Source: Iris pallida
Lineage: Eukaryota; Streptophyta; Magnoliopsida; Asparagales; Iridaceae
Length of the DNA: 64,000 nucleotides
Reading direction: 5' to 3'
NCBI GenBank assembly: GCA_029216955.1
Contig: JANAVB010033216.1
Coordinates: 8,487,492 to 8,551,491, forward strand
Positions 11,090-23,425 of the stretch are shown here, piece by piece; positions within the stretch are counted from its first letter, which is position 1; every line of letters begins with the position of its first letter. The position numbers were made by a program, and so were the translations under genes. A model generated the notes under the pieces. It ran no database searches, was not told the origin of the DNA, and was given only the letters and a program-made list of their open reading frames with translations.

Positions 11090-11520
11090 AATTTAAAGAT
11101 AGACTAAACTTATTATTTCCAAATGAACAATGATAACCAGATTTGTCCATTAAGGAAACTGATCCGTCTAAAAGACGGTACAATAAAAGTGTCTATCAAA
11201 TCCAAATAATAATCGGTTCCTAAAAATAACCTAAAATGTCATATCGCTTTTACTTCTACCGATTTGCCGTCACCCACATAGATGTATCTTTCACCATCAA
11301 TTGGCTTTGGTATCTCAGACAACCTTGTCTATAAACACTAATGTGGGTAGTAGCACCAGAATCTAACCACCACGTATTTTTAGGTACTAAATCTAAATTA
11401 ACCTCAGAACAGATCAAATTTAGAAATGTATATTTCTTTATACGCCATGTGTGATACTTTGTACATTCCTTCCTTATGTGTCATGTCTTATCACAAAAGA
11501 ACAACCCTTAGTTTTATATT
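11090..11520 (-). pseudogene. Copia-A protease and zinc-knuckle remnant
   Basis: On the minus strand, 11338-11372 reads TWWLDSGATTH. That is the copia aspartic protease active site (DSG) with its usual preceding tryptophans. About 100 bases upstream is a frameshifted zinc knuckle (C-x2-C, H, C and then TKYHTWRIKK). Downstream VGDGKSVEVK and PSFRR fit the rest of the protease. Frameshifts and stops break all of it. Confidence 0.65.
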
Positions 11521-13250
11521 GTTGTTTCTTTTGACCTGGACCCTTAGCAGCTACTGTATTCATTTCTTTTTGCCCTTAAAGTTTATCCCATTAAACATGA
11601 AAATTAAAATCTTATTGGCAGATATTTTAACAATATTAACTGTAAAGAGAACAAAACAACAAAAAACAAACATGCTCTAACAAATAACCAAAGCGTAAAA
11701 TATAGTCAAACAAATTCAAATAATGGTGAACACTATCTCAAGATACCTAGTACATCATTAATATCAAGTCTTTGGACAGTGATATTAACTGCAAGTGGTA
11801 TTCTTGGTGTAATGATCAAACGTTGATAATAAGTCATGTCAAATAATAAGCATATCTTTGGATCGAGTTATTATTCACATGTAAACCGTATAATTGTCAC
11901 ACATTTATCACCACAAGTATGTGTACAATTCGGCCAAGTATTAACATTCCTTTGGGCCGGCTAATACTCGCATGAATTTACACACACAAACATCTAACAT
12001 CCCTCATAGACTATCTATGCAAGAGAGGTCACTTTCGCGACATCTTGTTTCAGTGGGTCTATTTAGAATATTAGACGACTATTGCAAGTCACAAAAGGTA
12101 CCAAATTTTTTTGAATGTTGACTAAATTTTACAAAACCGAATCATGTCCAAAACTTTATGTACATGCATAATTAAAATATTATAACTCAAATAAGATAAT
12201 TATAAGCACGTGAATCTCTTTACATGATTCAAACAAATATTCTTAATTTGACTAAACTGAGCATTGTCAACATAATAAAATTCACGTAATATTTTACTGA
12301 AGATATGGACCAATAGATTGCTTCAAATAACCCATAAAGATAATATTAAAAAATCTACTGAAGATATATACATCAACAAATTAGATCAAAAGGAATAATC
12401 ATAATCATGTGAATCTTTATGCATGACTACAACTTAAATGCATAATTATATAGACTGTCTTAGATTTGAAGACATAATTCTCTCAAATATTCTTTTAATT
12501 CATAGTACTGAAATAACAAAGGAATCATTCATGCTTCTTAGTAAAAATCCAAGAAACTCTTCGAAAGCTAATCTCAATCTTTTATCGAACATATGCACAA
12601 AACCACCTTAAAAAAACATGAATAAAGACATAACCATCAAAAATTGTGCTTTCCTCGTTTCTTTATATGTATCCAAATATCTAAAGGAAACATGAAAAAA
12701 AAGCAGCAGCAAACTTGACTAATATGTGTATATACACATCATCAATTTGCATCCTCAGAAGTCAAAGCCCATATGATAAATAAAGAAAATTTCAACCGTC
12801 GGACCCGAAACCCTTAAGAATCAAGACCAGCCAAATAATAAGAAAGAAAATGTTCAATCAATATGCTGCCGACCAATAACAATACCATATTGTACTGGAC
12901 CTCTTGGAATTATTAATGGTAAAACAATGGTTTAATTCTTTATTTGATTTTAATGGCGCAACAAAGGTGAACATGTACCAGGACTTCTTCCTAACTGAAT
13001 AGTAAAGAGGAGATATAATAGAATATGTGTCGCATGACACAAAAGCAACTACTCTTCCAGAATCCATTGATAAAGTCCATAATGCAATCAATTTACCGTT
13101 TATAGATTTGTCAAATAGAAACTCAAGAATTCATTATTAAATTTGATCGAACAATCGGAACTATAAATTAAATTAGATCCAACAATCTAAAGTTCCTTAA
13201 CAGCAACAAAAATTGAATCTGAAATTTCAAACTCATGAATCAAACAGGAA
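11521..13250 (-). other. Copia-A 5' internal region, no gag recognised
   Basis: This AT-rich stretch lies between the primer site and the zinc-knuckle remnant, where gag should be. I see no gag motif. The only longer minus-strand frame (12858-13091) has no recognisable feature. It is either very decayed gag or later-inserted sequence. Confidence 0.4.
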
Positions 13251-13263
13251 GGCTCTGATACCA
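13251..13263 (-). promoter_or_regulatory. Copia-A primer binding site
   Basis: On the minus strand TGGTATCAGAGCC lies two bases inside the 5' LTR. It is complementary to the 3' end of plant initiator methionine tRNA and fixes the orientation of the element. Confidence 0.93.
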
Positions 13264-13265
13264 CT

Positions 13266-13734
13266 TGTTTGATTATTATTGCCTGTTGATTTATGAGATG
13301 AACACCAAAAATAAATTGCGAAAGCGTACCTGAATTCATTGCTCGACTTGATGGATCTTGAAGTGAACGTCTCTTTATTAGGTTTGATTTTCCAACTTGC
13401 TACGACCCTTAATGACAAAGAAGAATCCGAATCATTTGTCCCTCCCTTTCTGTTGATGGGGATGCAGAAGAGAAAAAGAGAAAATCTCTCTATTGGTGGT
13501 CGTATAAGTTGGGGAATATAACCCTAATGAATACATATATTTATATGTTTTAATATTTCTAATTTGGCCCCTCATCAAATTAGAATTATCTCTGGTATAT
13601 ACACATTAATTCCATGACAATTATACCCTTAAGCCAATTTTTCAAATAGACCACTTTAATTTGGCTTAATTATTTAGATAGCCCAACACAATTAATTTTA
13701 CATGTGTGGCCCATATTATTGAATAATTCCAACA
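13266..13734 (-). repeat. Copia-A 5' LTR
   Basis: A 469-bp partner of 7879-8346 with about 21 substitutions or indels by eye. It is followed by the CAAAC target duplication. Confidence 0.93.
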
Positions 13735-13739
13735 CAAAC

Positions 13740-15100
13740 TTCTCTGTCTTCACAGAACTGTCAAACTATGTTTAGTTCTGACAAAATTGTGACCGTCCTA
13801 AGCATAGCAAAGATTGCCAAAATTTTAACAATTCTAAAGTTTAAATAAATTAGTTTGTCATGTCTCTAAAAGTTTTTGAAATGGTAGTTTGGAAAATAAA
13901 AAAGTTGAAAAATATTTTTACCGCTTTCAACAAATTTTTTTGGAGGTGCCTTCAACTACAGCCTTAATATAGCATGCTTATTCTCAATAGGAAGAGAAAT
14001 ATATTAATATTTTTTGGGTTATGTCTATTGGAACAACCAAAAATGAATTGATATTGGCAAGGCCTAAATAATGTAAAAGATTTGGTAATGACTATTTTTC
14101 CTTGCCAGCTTTCATTATTTTATTAGTTATTCTCGCTAATAAAAAATTTATCTTCTCTCCAATAAAATCAAACAAAAATCGGTTCTTATAATGTTGATTT
14201 CTCTAATTATTTCTTCGTTGTTATTGTTTTCCTTTACACCTATGTTCTTTATTTTTTTAATTTCAGTTCTTCGATTCCACTTTTACCCTTTATTATTGTT
14301 GTACCGTTTTATGAAATATAGTTTTAATAACTAAAAACTAGATATTACTTTTATCACATTGCAATAAAAAACAATATATATAAATTAAAGTTTAGCTTAG
14401 AATAATAAAAACAATTATTTAATTAGGTCTATTTATGCACTAAAAACCAAATAAATTATAGTCATTAGAAATAACTGAAAAATTCAATTTGGGTATATTT
14501 GATTGTATGAGTATATTAAAATAGATTTTACTAGTAAGATGAAGATTTAAATCTATTTTTAAATTGATTAGATTTCAAATTATGGATGACATAAAATTAA
14601 ACTGATTTAAATATTGACTTAGATGAATATATACCTAAATTATGGTAGATTAGATTTGAATTTTAAATTATGAAGTTTGGTGATTGAAAAACTTAAAAAG
14701 AAAATAAATTAATGAAACTAACTGGGTTTAATCTTTTCTTGGTGATTATTTCTAACATGCATAGACATAAACATAGATATTTCAGTAGTGTCATTATAGT
14801 GTTATTAGGGCTCATGATATTGTAGTATGTTAGATTTAGGTCCTAATTTGATATTATATATTAGATATTTAAGTTAAATATAGAGCTCGGAGATTGTTAG
14901 CGCTCAACAAATGACCAAAATTTACTTTTGCGATCTTCAAACCACTCATGAGATATCCCCATTTATTTCATACAAAAAAGTGATAAACATATATTTTTTT
15001 TAAACTTTGAATTTTATAAAGAATTCTGTTCCAACATTTTTTAGCACTAAGTACGTAATTACAACAAAGAATTCTTACAAAAACAAATAAAAGATTCTAG
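13740..15100. other. Unassigned AT-rich sequence
   Basis: No open frame or repeat boundary is convincing. The first 100 bases hold the inverted partners of the words left of Copia-A. The rest is AT-rich without recognised features. Confidence 0.4.
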
Positions 15101-15509
15101 AGATGGTAGCATGGGAGTCTAATCAGCGAGCGACTACTTTGCAATGTTGACGATCCGACTTCAAGCGCAAGGACGACGTTATGCTTTCTCCTACAAAGAT
15201 ATGGACTTCACGAATTCTACTTGAGAACAACTTCTGTAATCTTCAATGGCAGGTCTACTAGAGGTGTCGCGAGGACGTAGCAGATCCAAGGGAGACAACT
15301 TCGAATTCTTATGGAGAAGGCTAAGTATGCAAGACGAGATTCATAAAGTATTAAGGAATTAGTTGGACAGGGTATAGGAGCATGGGTTCTGGTTCTATTT
15401 TCCCGTTTTGCACAAAAAACAAGGATAGTCATAGCCAAATCCAAAAAATGATAGACTGTTCAGTTCCCGCTGAAATGGACTGAAATATGAAAATCTAGGT
15501 TGAACAGTC
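15100..15509. other. Unassigned
   Basis: Base composition is more balanced than in the flanks, and a minus-strand frame lies at 15217-15444. I recognise no domain. It may be the interior of an old retroelement. Confidence 0.35.
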
Positions 15510-15960
15510 CATTTCAGCATGGATGGTCTTTCACGCTGGAAGGCAATTCCAGTGATGTTTAGTCTTCTCCAGCGTAACATCTTCCAGCTTAGAATATGTT
15601 CACGCATGAAGCAAAAGAATTCTGCCACTGCGTCCCACTATCATGATGGCTTCTTTAAAATGCAACAATGGTAGTCGTCCATAATAAAAGATGACTCCTC
15701 GTTTCTCACAACACTCCGCATTGAATCTTGTACCGCCTCGGAAGCTATAGCATTCATGATTTATGGTGCTTTACTACTTAAATGAATCCATGCTAGAAGG
15801 CACTTCCAACGTAGAAGCCTTTCATGCTGGAAGGCAATTCCAGCATGGAATCCCCTCACGCTAGAAGATAGTTCTAGTGTAGAAGCCCTTCATGTTGTAA
15901 TTCAACTCCATTGTGGATACCTTTTATGCTGGAATGTAGCTGCAACATGGACGCCTTTTG
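15510..15960. repeat. Degenerate palindromic repeat cluster
   Basis: Repeated units of about 45-50 bases are each built around a palindrome such as TGCTGGAAGGCAATTCCAGC. Copies are at about 15530, 15825 and 15865, with more decayed ones near 15795, 15895 and 15930. Units are joined by CCTTTCA-like words. Each unit could fold into a short hairpin. Non-coding. Confidence 0.6.
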
Positions 15961-16479
15961 TAATGCCCTACTCCACGTTGTGTATTGTACTGGCTTGTTG
16001 ACCCGAAGGGCCTATTTGGACTTGGATTTATGCAAAAGATCATTTAGTCTCTCTGATCGGGAAGTTGATTCGACAAATTGTGGGTGGTTTTAATCATTCT
16101 CTTCTTTACTTTCATACTTAATAAAAAGAACTATTGTTTGTCTTTCTTTTTATTCCATGAGATTATTATTTCTAAGTAAGCATAAGCAAGATAAAGGAGT
16201 AACATTATTGTTGTTATCATGCTATATGGAAACATGGATTATTGTACTACTGTTATAGATACGGATATTGCATGCACTGTTGTTATCGATGTGTATTTTG
16301 TACTTTAGTTATAGACATGAAACATTAAATGTTGTTATAGACATGTAGAATATAGTACTGTTGTCATGTGGAATATAATATTGTTACTATGTTATAGCAT
16401 GGAGTAAAATATTGCTTTTATCTTGTGGAATATTTTAATATTGTTTTGGAGGAATAAAAATATGGAAAGGGTTTAGGAC
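15961..16479. other. Unassigned, weak GTTGTTATAG repetition
   Basis: Between 16200 and 16440 words like TGTTGTTATAGACATG recur irregularly. No gene seen. Confidence 0.4.
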
Positions 16480-18234
16480 CATTGAGTCGCTAAGTATGGT
16501 AATCCCTGTAGAAGCATGGAATTTTAGGCGCATCTATAGGCCAGAATTCCTATGCGCTCAACCCAACCATGTGACCAACTCAAATGCGCCAGGAAGCTCA
16601 AACAGATACTTGGCACAACAAAAAAAGTACAAGTTTAAAGATATTAAAAAGTGGGCTTTTATTTCATATGAAAGTCTATTACTTGTCTAAGCCAAGGCTT
16701 TAGAAAGGAGAAGACTGGGGCAGCGCATCTTCACCCTCGAGAAGAGCTCGAGTTCGGCGGTTCGCTAAGGCAGAGCTCCGGCCAAGTTCATCTTTATATC
16801 GAAATGAAGAATGAAAGCAAAACCTTTCCCTCATGAGGCTATTTATAAGCACGGAGAGCCTACACCCGAGTGCCAAATGGCCAACGTTCCAAATTCTATG
16901 CAATGAATTTGCATTAATAGCAAATGCATCCGTTGCTTCGTATTCGGCTAAGTCAAGGCAACCATTAACGCCTCAAAGAAACCAACAGGCAGGCCAAAGA
17001 GGATGCGACACATTGGCAGATGCGCCGTCAATATCATACGCTCCCCATAGATACGTCCAGCGGGCCATAGCCGTGCGTCCTGATTGGCACTAACCGATGT
17101 AACCCTCTCCATTAAACATTTAATGCTGATTGATAAAAGGCAGCAATGCATTCCGAGAGCCGTCCAATCAGTTGTGCAGAAAACAAAGCACCGCTGATAT
17201 CAGCCCCATCATTACACCTTGGGTCGGCAACAACTTCCACGTGGCCGATCGATCATTCGTATGCGCCTCGTGGCCATGCATCCAGAAGACTGCGCGTGCC
17301 CCAGTGGACATACGCCCCTCGGCTTACTTCTGATCCCAAGCAACAGAAGATAAAGCTCTGCGTGCGCCTCAAAAGCCATGCGCCTGGACTTGCACATGGC
17401 TCCTAAAGATTATAAGACCAAGTCGCCTCCCTTGCGCCTGATTCTAGGCGTACCCTGATGCGAAGCTCTGCATGTGCCTCAAAATTCATGCGCCTAGACT
17501 CGTCTACGATGCCTAAACCTCATAGACTAAGTTACCTCCATGCGCCCGATCCTAGGTGCACCCCGACAGATCACTCTCCTCCAAAATTGAGATCTTTGAG
17601 CCACAGGCATACGCCACGCGTCCCTTAACTCCGTTCTACCCAAGAAGGGTGCTAACCACCCAAGATCTCAGCAACAACCAAATCTTCGCGACTGCCACGT
17701 GTCAGCTCCATCGCAGCCCAGCGCAGCAGTCCAGTAGATCCAGCTTCAATTTAGGGCGCATCAACCATGCGCCCCCGCCAGCATCAGCCATGTGGTGTCC
17801 CCATGTCCAGGCGCATCCGACATATGTGCACATGAGCAGCCATCATGCTATCTATAAATAGAAGGATCATTCCTTCACCCAAGACACAAGGACAGACATA
17901 TATACACACAGAGAGATAAACAGACAGATTGTTATATCCACGTACAGAGGCCAGAAGAGGCACTCAATGTCCACTTCTCCTCGCAACGCTCCGACATCCA
18001 GAGCAACCCAAACATTCAAAGAGTTCAAGATCGTCGTCAGATCGTCAACGGAGTCAACGCATTATCACTCACTCCACCGACATAGTTCCCAGATAAAAAC
18101 AAAAGTGTACTCCTAGGACTATGTCTAAGTCCCACATTGTATATTATTATGTTTGTAATTGAAATACCAAAGTTTTAATCAACAAAACCTTATCGCATTT
18201 TTGATGGCAAATAATCCCTAGATTGGGAAGAATG
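16480..18234 (+). mobile_element. LTR-like block with TATA box (possible solo LTR)
   Basis: A comparatively GC-rich block rich in TGCGCC words is followed by a TATA box (CTATCTATAAATAGAAGG, 17849-17866). After it come a leader-like CA/GA-rich segment and an AT-rich tail with AATCAACAAAACC that could serve in polyadenylation. This U3-R-U5-like order suggests an LTR, but I found neither a second copy nor convincing TG..CA ends, primer site or target duplication. Frames inside it have no recognisable domains. Confidence 0.35.
17852..17862 (+). promoter_or_regulatory. TATA box
   Basis: TCTATAAATAG is a strong plant TATA element. It is followed at transcript-start distance by a purine/CA-rich leader. 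Confidence 0.55.
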
Positions 18235-20491
18235 TGTCACGATCCGCTCCCGAATAATCGGACACGAGTCGGACACGCCCAGCCTTTATCGTTTGACACG
18301 ATGAAGTAAGCTGTACCAATAGCTAGGGAAAACTATAAATCCAGATAAGAATGAATATAAACCACAGCATTTAATATCGAATCCCAGAATCAAAGTACAA
18401 GTCTAGAGTTATTACATTTCCAACAAAAGTAAAGTAAACTGATGTCTCTAATACAAAGTCCAGATAAAACTAAAAGAAAAGTGCTAGGCTTCCTCAGCCT
18501 CGAAGTCCTGAGCAACATCAACTGGCTCATAGGTGCCTCCAGGCTCCTGCCCGTAATAAGTGTCACAGATAGCCTCCAACTCACCTACAACATATCCTAG
18601 TCAGGAGCGGAGCTAAGTATGTCCAAGGAAATAAACATGAACATCATGGTATGTAAATGAATACAGGAAAAATATAAAGTACGAGAAATGAGAACATGAC
18701 ATGAAACCTGAACATGAATACTGAAAAGTAAATACAGGGAACATGAAATAAAACCTGAACATGAAATACACAATGAACCTGACGTGTGCAATATATCGAA
18801 ATACATCCAGAGTGTGTGATCGGCTTGGGTAGATTTAGGGAACATGAAATGGTACGGCTTCGGTCCCGCGTGCACAATGCGGGGCCTAAGCTATTCAAAT
18901 GAATAGTATCTTGGGTTTGATCACACATCTATAGTATTTCCCCTTCCAGACACAAGTAAACTCAAGAAAACATGATACAAGACAATCTCGTAAAATATCG
19001 TGTCAACCAGAAGATACAAGAATGAATATACAAGACATGAAGAAATGGACAAGTCTGAGGAGTATACTTGCCTTGCTCCGGGTGATCAAGTGTGGGATGT
19101 GATGCTAAATATCCTCCTGTTTATGATATAAAGTGACACCTCATGGTTACTATTAACACATTTAGTAGGGAAGTTGGGTTCAATAGATTAAACTAGATTC
19201 CAATCAAAACAATGCTTATTAAACTAACTACTAACTGTCAACTTATCAAACTAATGTTTAATTCCTAGAATATACTATATCTAGAATGAAGAGTACAAAA
19301 GACAGTGAAAATTCTAGTCATTCATGATTTACAACTGACTATCATACTAGGTAACCATTTTATTTGAAAACAATTTCTAAGCTTACTATTAAAATTACTT
19401 TGATAAAGCATTAGACCTATTTTTATATAACAAGAATGGACTGTTTGCTAACAAAAGGTTTCCCCTCCCTTCCATATTACACTTAACCACCTCTCAACCC
19501 AAAATCTAACTATTTACAAAAAAGAAACTAATTATGAAATAAGGTTTTGAAATGACCAACTGGACTGTCCTATAAATTCGATTTACTAAAACAACTTTAA
19601 CTCATCTATTCCTCAATTTCCTTCTTACCAATTATGACAAATACTAACTATTTATGTGCCAAGCTAATAGTACATTGAGGTTACTCTAAGATATTGGAAT
19701 GACTGGAAATGTTCAGTCATAAGAGGTCAAGCAATACTTTACTCACATTGCTGTCACAGAGCATATTCTAAATACTCAAGTTATAGGTGCTATGGATACC
19801 AACGATTAAAAGTAGCAACTGATTGACTAAATCAGTCAGTCCACCCTGACTTGAGCAGACCCAACCAACCTATAGGGTTTACCATTTAAGTCTCAAAAAA
19901 ATAATGTGTCCTGTCACTGCAGAACTGCAATATAGCCCTACATCCCAGGTTTCCATTTCTAGAGATATTATTGCCTGAAATATTAAGAACAGTCCTCAAG
20001 GAGGGTTAGTCCTGAACAGGACTGCCATTGTTTAGTCTAAGCAAGCTGATACCACCAATCTCAGTTCAAAACACTGAATGTAAGGAGTAGTGATTTTCTA
20101 ACTATTAGCTGAACCCAAAACTCAATAAAACTAAAACTGAACCCCCCTCTCATGGCTGTCCAATAATAGGACTAAAACATTTCAATACTTAAACATTTCA
20201 GTCTCAACCAGGACTGAAACATTCCAGTACTTAAATATTTCTGGTAATACCCTACTATCCACTGTATTGCGCAGGAGTTAACTCAGGTTACACTTAAAGT
20301 ATCAATGAAAACAATGATAGTTAAATGTTCTCAGGTTCCAACTGCATCATACCCTGTAAAACTGGTCATTCAAACCTATCTCAATTATTACAGAGCTTGA
20401 ATTTCTGCTCACCAATTAATCACATAATTAAACTGATATCCTAAGTAAGCTAAAATACAAAGAAGTCCTCTCTAATATTCCTAACAGGGAC
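18235..20491 (-). mobile_element. Antisense GTGACA-type LTR, 3' part (family gamma)
   Basis: On the plus strand it opens with TGTCACGATCCGCTCCC, so on the minus strand it ends in GGAGCGGATCGTGACA like the other long LTRs here. Its terminal 150 bases share word order with the tail at 1750-1875. Farther in, 18650-18780 repeats ACATGAA words, as the alpha LTR repeats TTGACATGAT at 47290-47440. The segment is cut at 20491 by the Tekay element. Its promoter half may be the antisense DNA at 36263-37690, but continuity is not proven. Confidence 0.5.
18488..18600 (-). other. Short acidic reading frame in LTR gamma
   Basis: On the minus strand, after GATATGTTGTAG (acceptor-like), an open stretch encodes ELEAICDTYYGQEP and ends VAQDFEAEEA before a TAG stop. 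The spacing of YY, proline and acidic residues resembles the stretch at 1548-1647 in LTR beta. It lacks its own start codon, so I infer a terminal exon or a relic of one. A second frame is also open here. Confidence 0.3.
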
Positions 20492-21145
20492 TGTCATGCC
20501 CCGAGTCGGCAACGTTCGTCCCCGATGTAAATTTTGCCGATTCGATCGTCCTCGCTAAGGCGTGATGCCGTACGAGTCTGGAATTGCACTCGTACAAGGC
20601 AGAACGTTGCGTTGGTTTTGATATTAATACGCCAAGTTGAAACTTCACAAATCACATCAGAATTTAAGACGCAGTATAGGAAGATAGAAATGTTTTTCAT
20701 TTATAGATTGCAACGAAGTGCAAGTCGTAATTACATTGGATGCCGTTGCGGCTACACTGATTGAAAACAGAAAGAAAATACATTCGACAAGTTGCCTGAA
20801 CTACGCTTGCCGTCCCATACATTCGTCCCTTTATACATAAGCCGTCGACTTGAATTGGCTTCAAAATACTTCAGCATAGGAAGAGCTTCAAAACGCCTCT
20901 CCGCACTTCAGCTTCGTTTTAGGTTGGAGCGCCTGCCGCACCTGGGAAAATTGGGGGAGGGGATTAGCACACTTGCTAAGTGGACGAGACGAACCAACTC
21001 GTCTAAACCGACTCTGATCGTTAGGGTAGGCATGCTTTAGAGTTGTCTTTCTATTAGAACTAAATGAATTCATTTCATATTCGATAGCCGTCTTTGAGTA
21101 ATAAAGCATACAGTATAACATCGCAGTTTATCATATTTCTTACCA
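20492..21145 (-). repeat. Tekay 3' LTR
   Basis: The 654-bp LTR begins TGTCATGCCCCGAGTCGG and ends CATATTTCTTACCA on the plus strand. It pairs with 27174-27826. Confidence 0.93.
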
Positions 21146-22372
21146 CCGCCGTGCTCGTCCCTGTATGAAAACAGAGATAATATTTACACCTGCATAAGAT
21201 AATAGGTGAGCATGCAACTATCTTATATATGGTCATTGGTGCTACGTACCACTAGGGACTTAATCGAAGTTGGCATGCGACGCTACCCTTTCAGCCTAGG
21301 TTGCAAGTCTTACTGAAGGTCCCACATGCCTCGCGCCGAAATACGATAAATTATTCCCCTATGATGAATCGGTTTCGATGCCCCGGATACCGTTTCGAGG
21401 AAAACGAACTTGTGCACAAGCTTTCCATGACCATGCCTATGTGCGAACAGTTTCATATATGCAACAGTTTTTTATAGCGCGGATAGTATCGAGCAGCATT
21501 ATCATTTCTCGCAACTCATGCAACGATTCATTTTTTCCAAAGCTGTACACCGATTTAGCGTCCCGTGGGCACCAAATTGTCCGAGGCATCATAACCCATG
21601 ATCGACGTTTCACATTATTTTGCAGCACGTGAAATAGTCTATCTTTTTACTAGAATCTTAAACTTTTCTGCTTATGTGAGAAACTTATATTTTTCAGAGT
21701 AGATTACTCAAAATCAATACAGTTTTCCCGAGTTCTTGACCTTAGTGGATTGGCATGCAATTAACTTGGCATCGTTCGATTTGAATGAATTCGAAGCAAA
21801 GAATAAGTTTGCGGGACAGAGTAGAAAAGAAGGGTCGAATCACCCACCGATTACTTTGCTTCGTGCCGATCGTCCAAGCACTACGCAACGTCAATCCTTA
21901 GTTACGTGAGCTCCTGCAATGGCACCAACGCTTTGTTAGAATTCTTTCTTTTCCCCTTGCATCGAAATTGTAATTGCATCCATAAAAATGAGGCAAAAGC
22001 ACTTCATCAAGCCCAGCGGCAAAGCTCCAAGAAAACCATACAGCGGTCCGGTCCCGTCGAAGGGACTCTTATAGAGAGCTTACTCGCCGAGACGCAACCC
22101 GCTGCATCTAGGACTTATTCTAACAGAAGTCGTTCCATTAGTTGGATCGATTCTCGTAACTTCCGTCCAAATCGATTTGAATCGATGCCGTAAGGCGTTA
22201 TCGTTTACCAAGCTTAGCGATCGAGTCAGATGGCCATCTAAGTTCTCGGCCGATCTGACTCAGCGCAAGCATATTATGAAGTTCCGTCGTCTATCGAAAG
22301 CGGGGCGCTACATAATATACCACTAAGAAAAAGTTTTGTTCCGAAACTTAAGAACAAGGGTCTGACCTTAAT
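21146..22372 (-). other. Tekay 3' non-coding region
   Basis: About 1.2 kb between the chromodomain stop and the 3' LTR. No reading frame is convincing. On the minus strand the bases before the LTR (GACGAGCACGGCGG) are purine-rich and are the likely polypurine tract. Confidence 0.55.
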
Positions 22373-23413
22373 TTAGACGAACAACGCAGGGTACTTCTCT
22401 TTCATCTCCGCCTCCATCTCCCACGTCGATTCCTCGATTGAATGGTTCTGCCAAAGCACACGGACCAAGGACATCGACCGATTGCGTAGCACCTTCTCCT
22501 TGCGGTCCAAAATTTGAATAGGCTCCTCCGAGTAAGACAAGTCAGTACGTAGCTCCAACTGATCGAAGCTAACTACATGACTTGGATCGTGCATGTATTT
22601 TTGAAGTTGTGAAAAATGGAAAACATCGTGCACATCAGCTAAGACAGGAGGTAGTACGATTCGATAAGCAACCGTCGCAACTCGCTCAATGATCTCGAAG
22701 GGGCCTACAAATCTCGGGCTTAACTTGCCTTTATCGCCGAACCGCATCACACCGCGCATGGGCGTAACTTTCAGAAACACATGGTCCCCGACCAAGAACT
22801 CTAGCTGTCGTCGATGAAGATCTGCGTAGCTCTTTTGTCGACTTTGTGCGATGCGGAGTCTATCTCGAATCAAGCGTACCTTTTTGACGGCCTGATCCAC
22901 CAGTTTCGGTCCAAGGACTTGTCGCTCTCCGACTTCATTCCAGCATATCGGCGAACGACACTTCCTTCCGTAGAGCGCTTCGTATGGAGCCATCTGAATG
23001 CTCGACTGATAACTATTGTTATACGCAAACTCCGTAAGCGGCAAATGCGTATCCCAACTAGTCTTTAGGTCGATCGCACACAGACGCAACATATCTTCTA
23101 AGATCTGATTGACCCTCTCCGTCTGACCGTCTGTTTGGGGATGGTACATCGAACTAAAGTTCAATTTGGTCCCCATCGCTGCTTGGAGGCTCGTCCAGAA
23201 AGGTGATAGGAATCGCCCGTCTCTGTCCGAAATTATTGAGGCCGGTACCCCGTGCAGTCGAACAATCTCATCGACGTAGATTTGCGCTAACCGATCGACA
23301 CTCCATCCAACTTTAATTGCGATGAAGTGAGCCGCCTTGGTCAATCTATCAACAATGACCCAAATCGTGTCATTCCTCCGTGGCGTCTTCGGAAATCCCA
23401 TAATAAAATCCAT
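22373..23413 (-). pseudogene. Tekay integrase core and chromodomain
   Basis: This 346-residue open frame covers the catalytic core of integrase and the C-terminal chromodomain. The catalytic acids are visible as the D of MDFIMGFPKT, the D of ISDRDGRFLSPFW and the E of QTDGQTERVNQILEDML. Then comes a GPF/Y-like module (RFVGPFEII) and, near residues 290-346, EEPIQILDRKEKVLRNRS with VLWQNHSIEESTWE, a chromodomain of the type that targets chromoviruses to heterochromatin. The frame itself is long and clean. It is cut off from the upstream pol by an in-frame TAG at 23426-23428, so it is not expressed as part of a polyprotein. Confidence 0.93.
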
Positions 23414-23425
23414 CGAGATATTGTC

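Larger units (their letters stand above)
7879..13734 (-). mobile_element. Copia-A: complete but decayed Ty1/copia retrotransposon
   Basis: The element is bounded by two LTRs (7879-8346 and 13266-13734) and flanked by the 5-bp target duplication CAAAC at 7874-7878 and 13735-13739. It lies on the minus strand: a perfect TGGTATCAGAGCC primer site adjoins the right LTR and a purine-rich tract adjoins the left LTR. Minus-strand remnants of zinc knuckle, protease, pre-integrase, reverse transcriptase and RNase H occur in copia order. The integrase core is missing. I count about 21 differences between the LTRs (about 4.5 %), so this is an old insertion. All coding parts are broken. Confidence 0.93.

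Noticed and set aside
16496..16505. TAATCCCT at 16498 and 18212 as a target duplication for the block between
   Set aside because: The words do not sit directly at TG..CA ends or at an inverted repeat, so the match may be chance.
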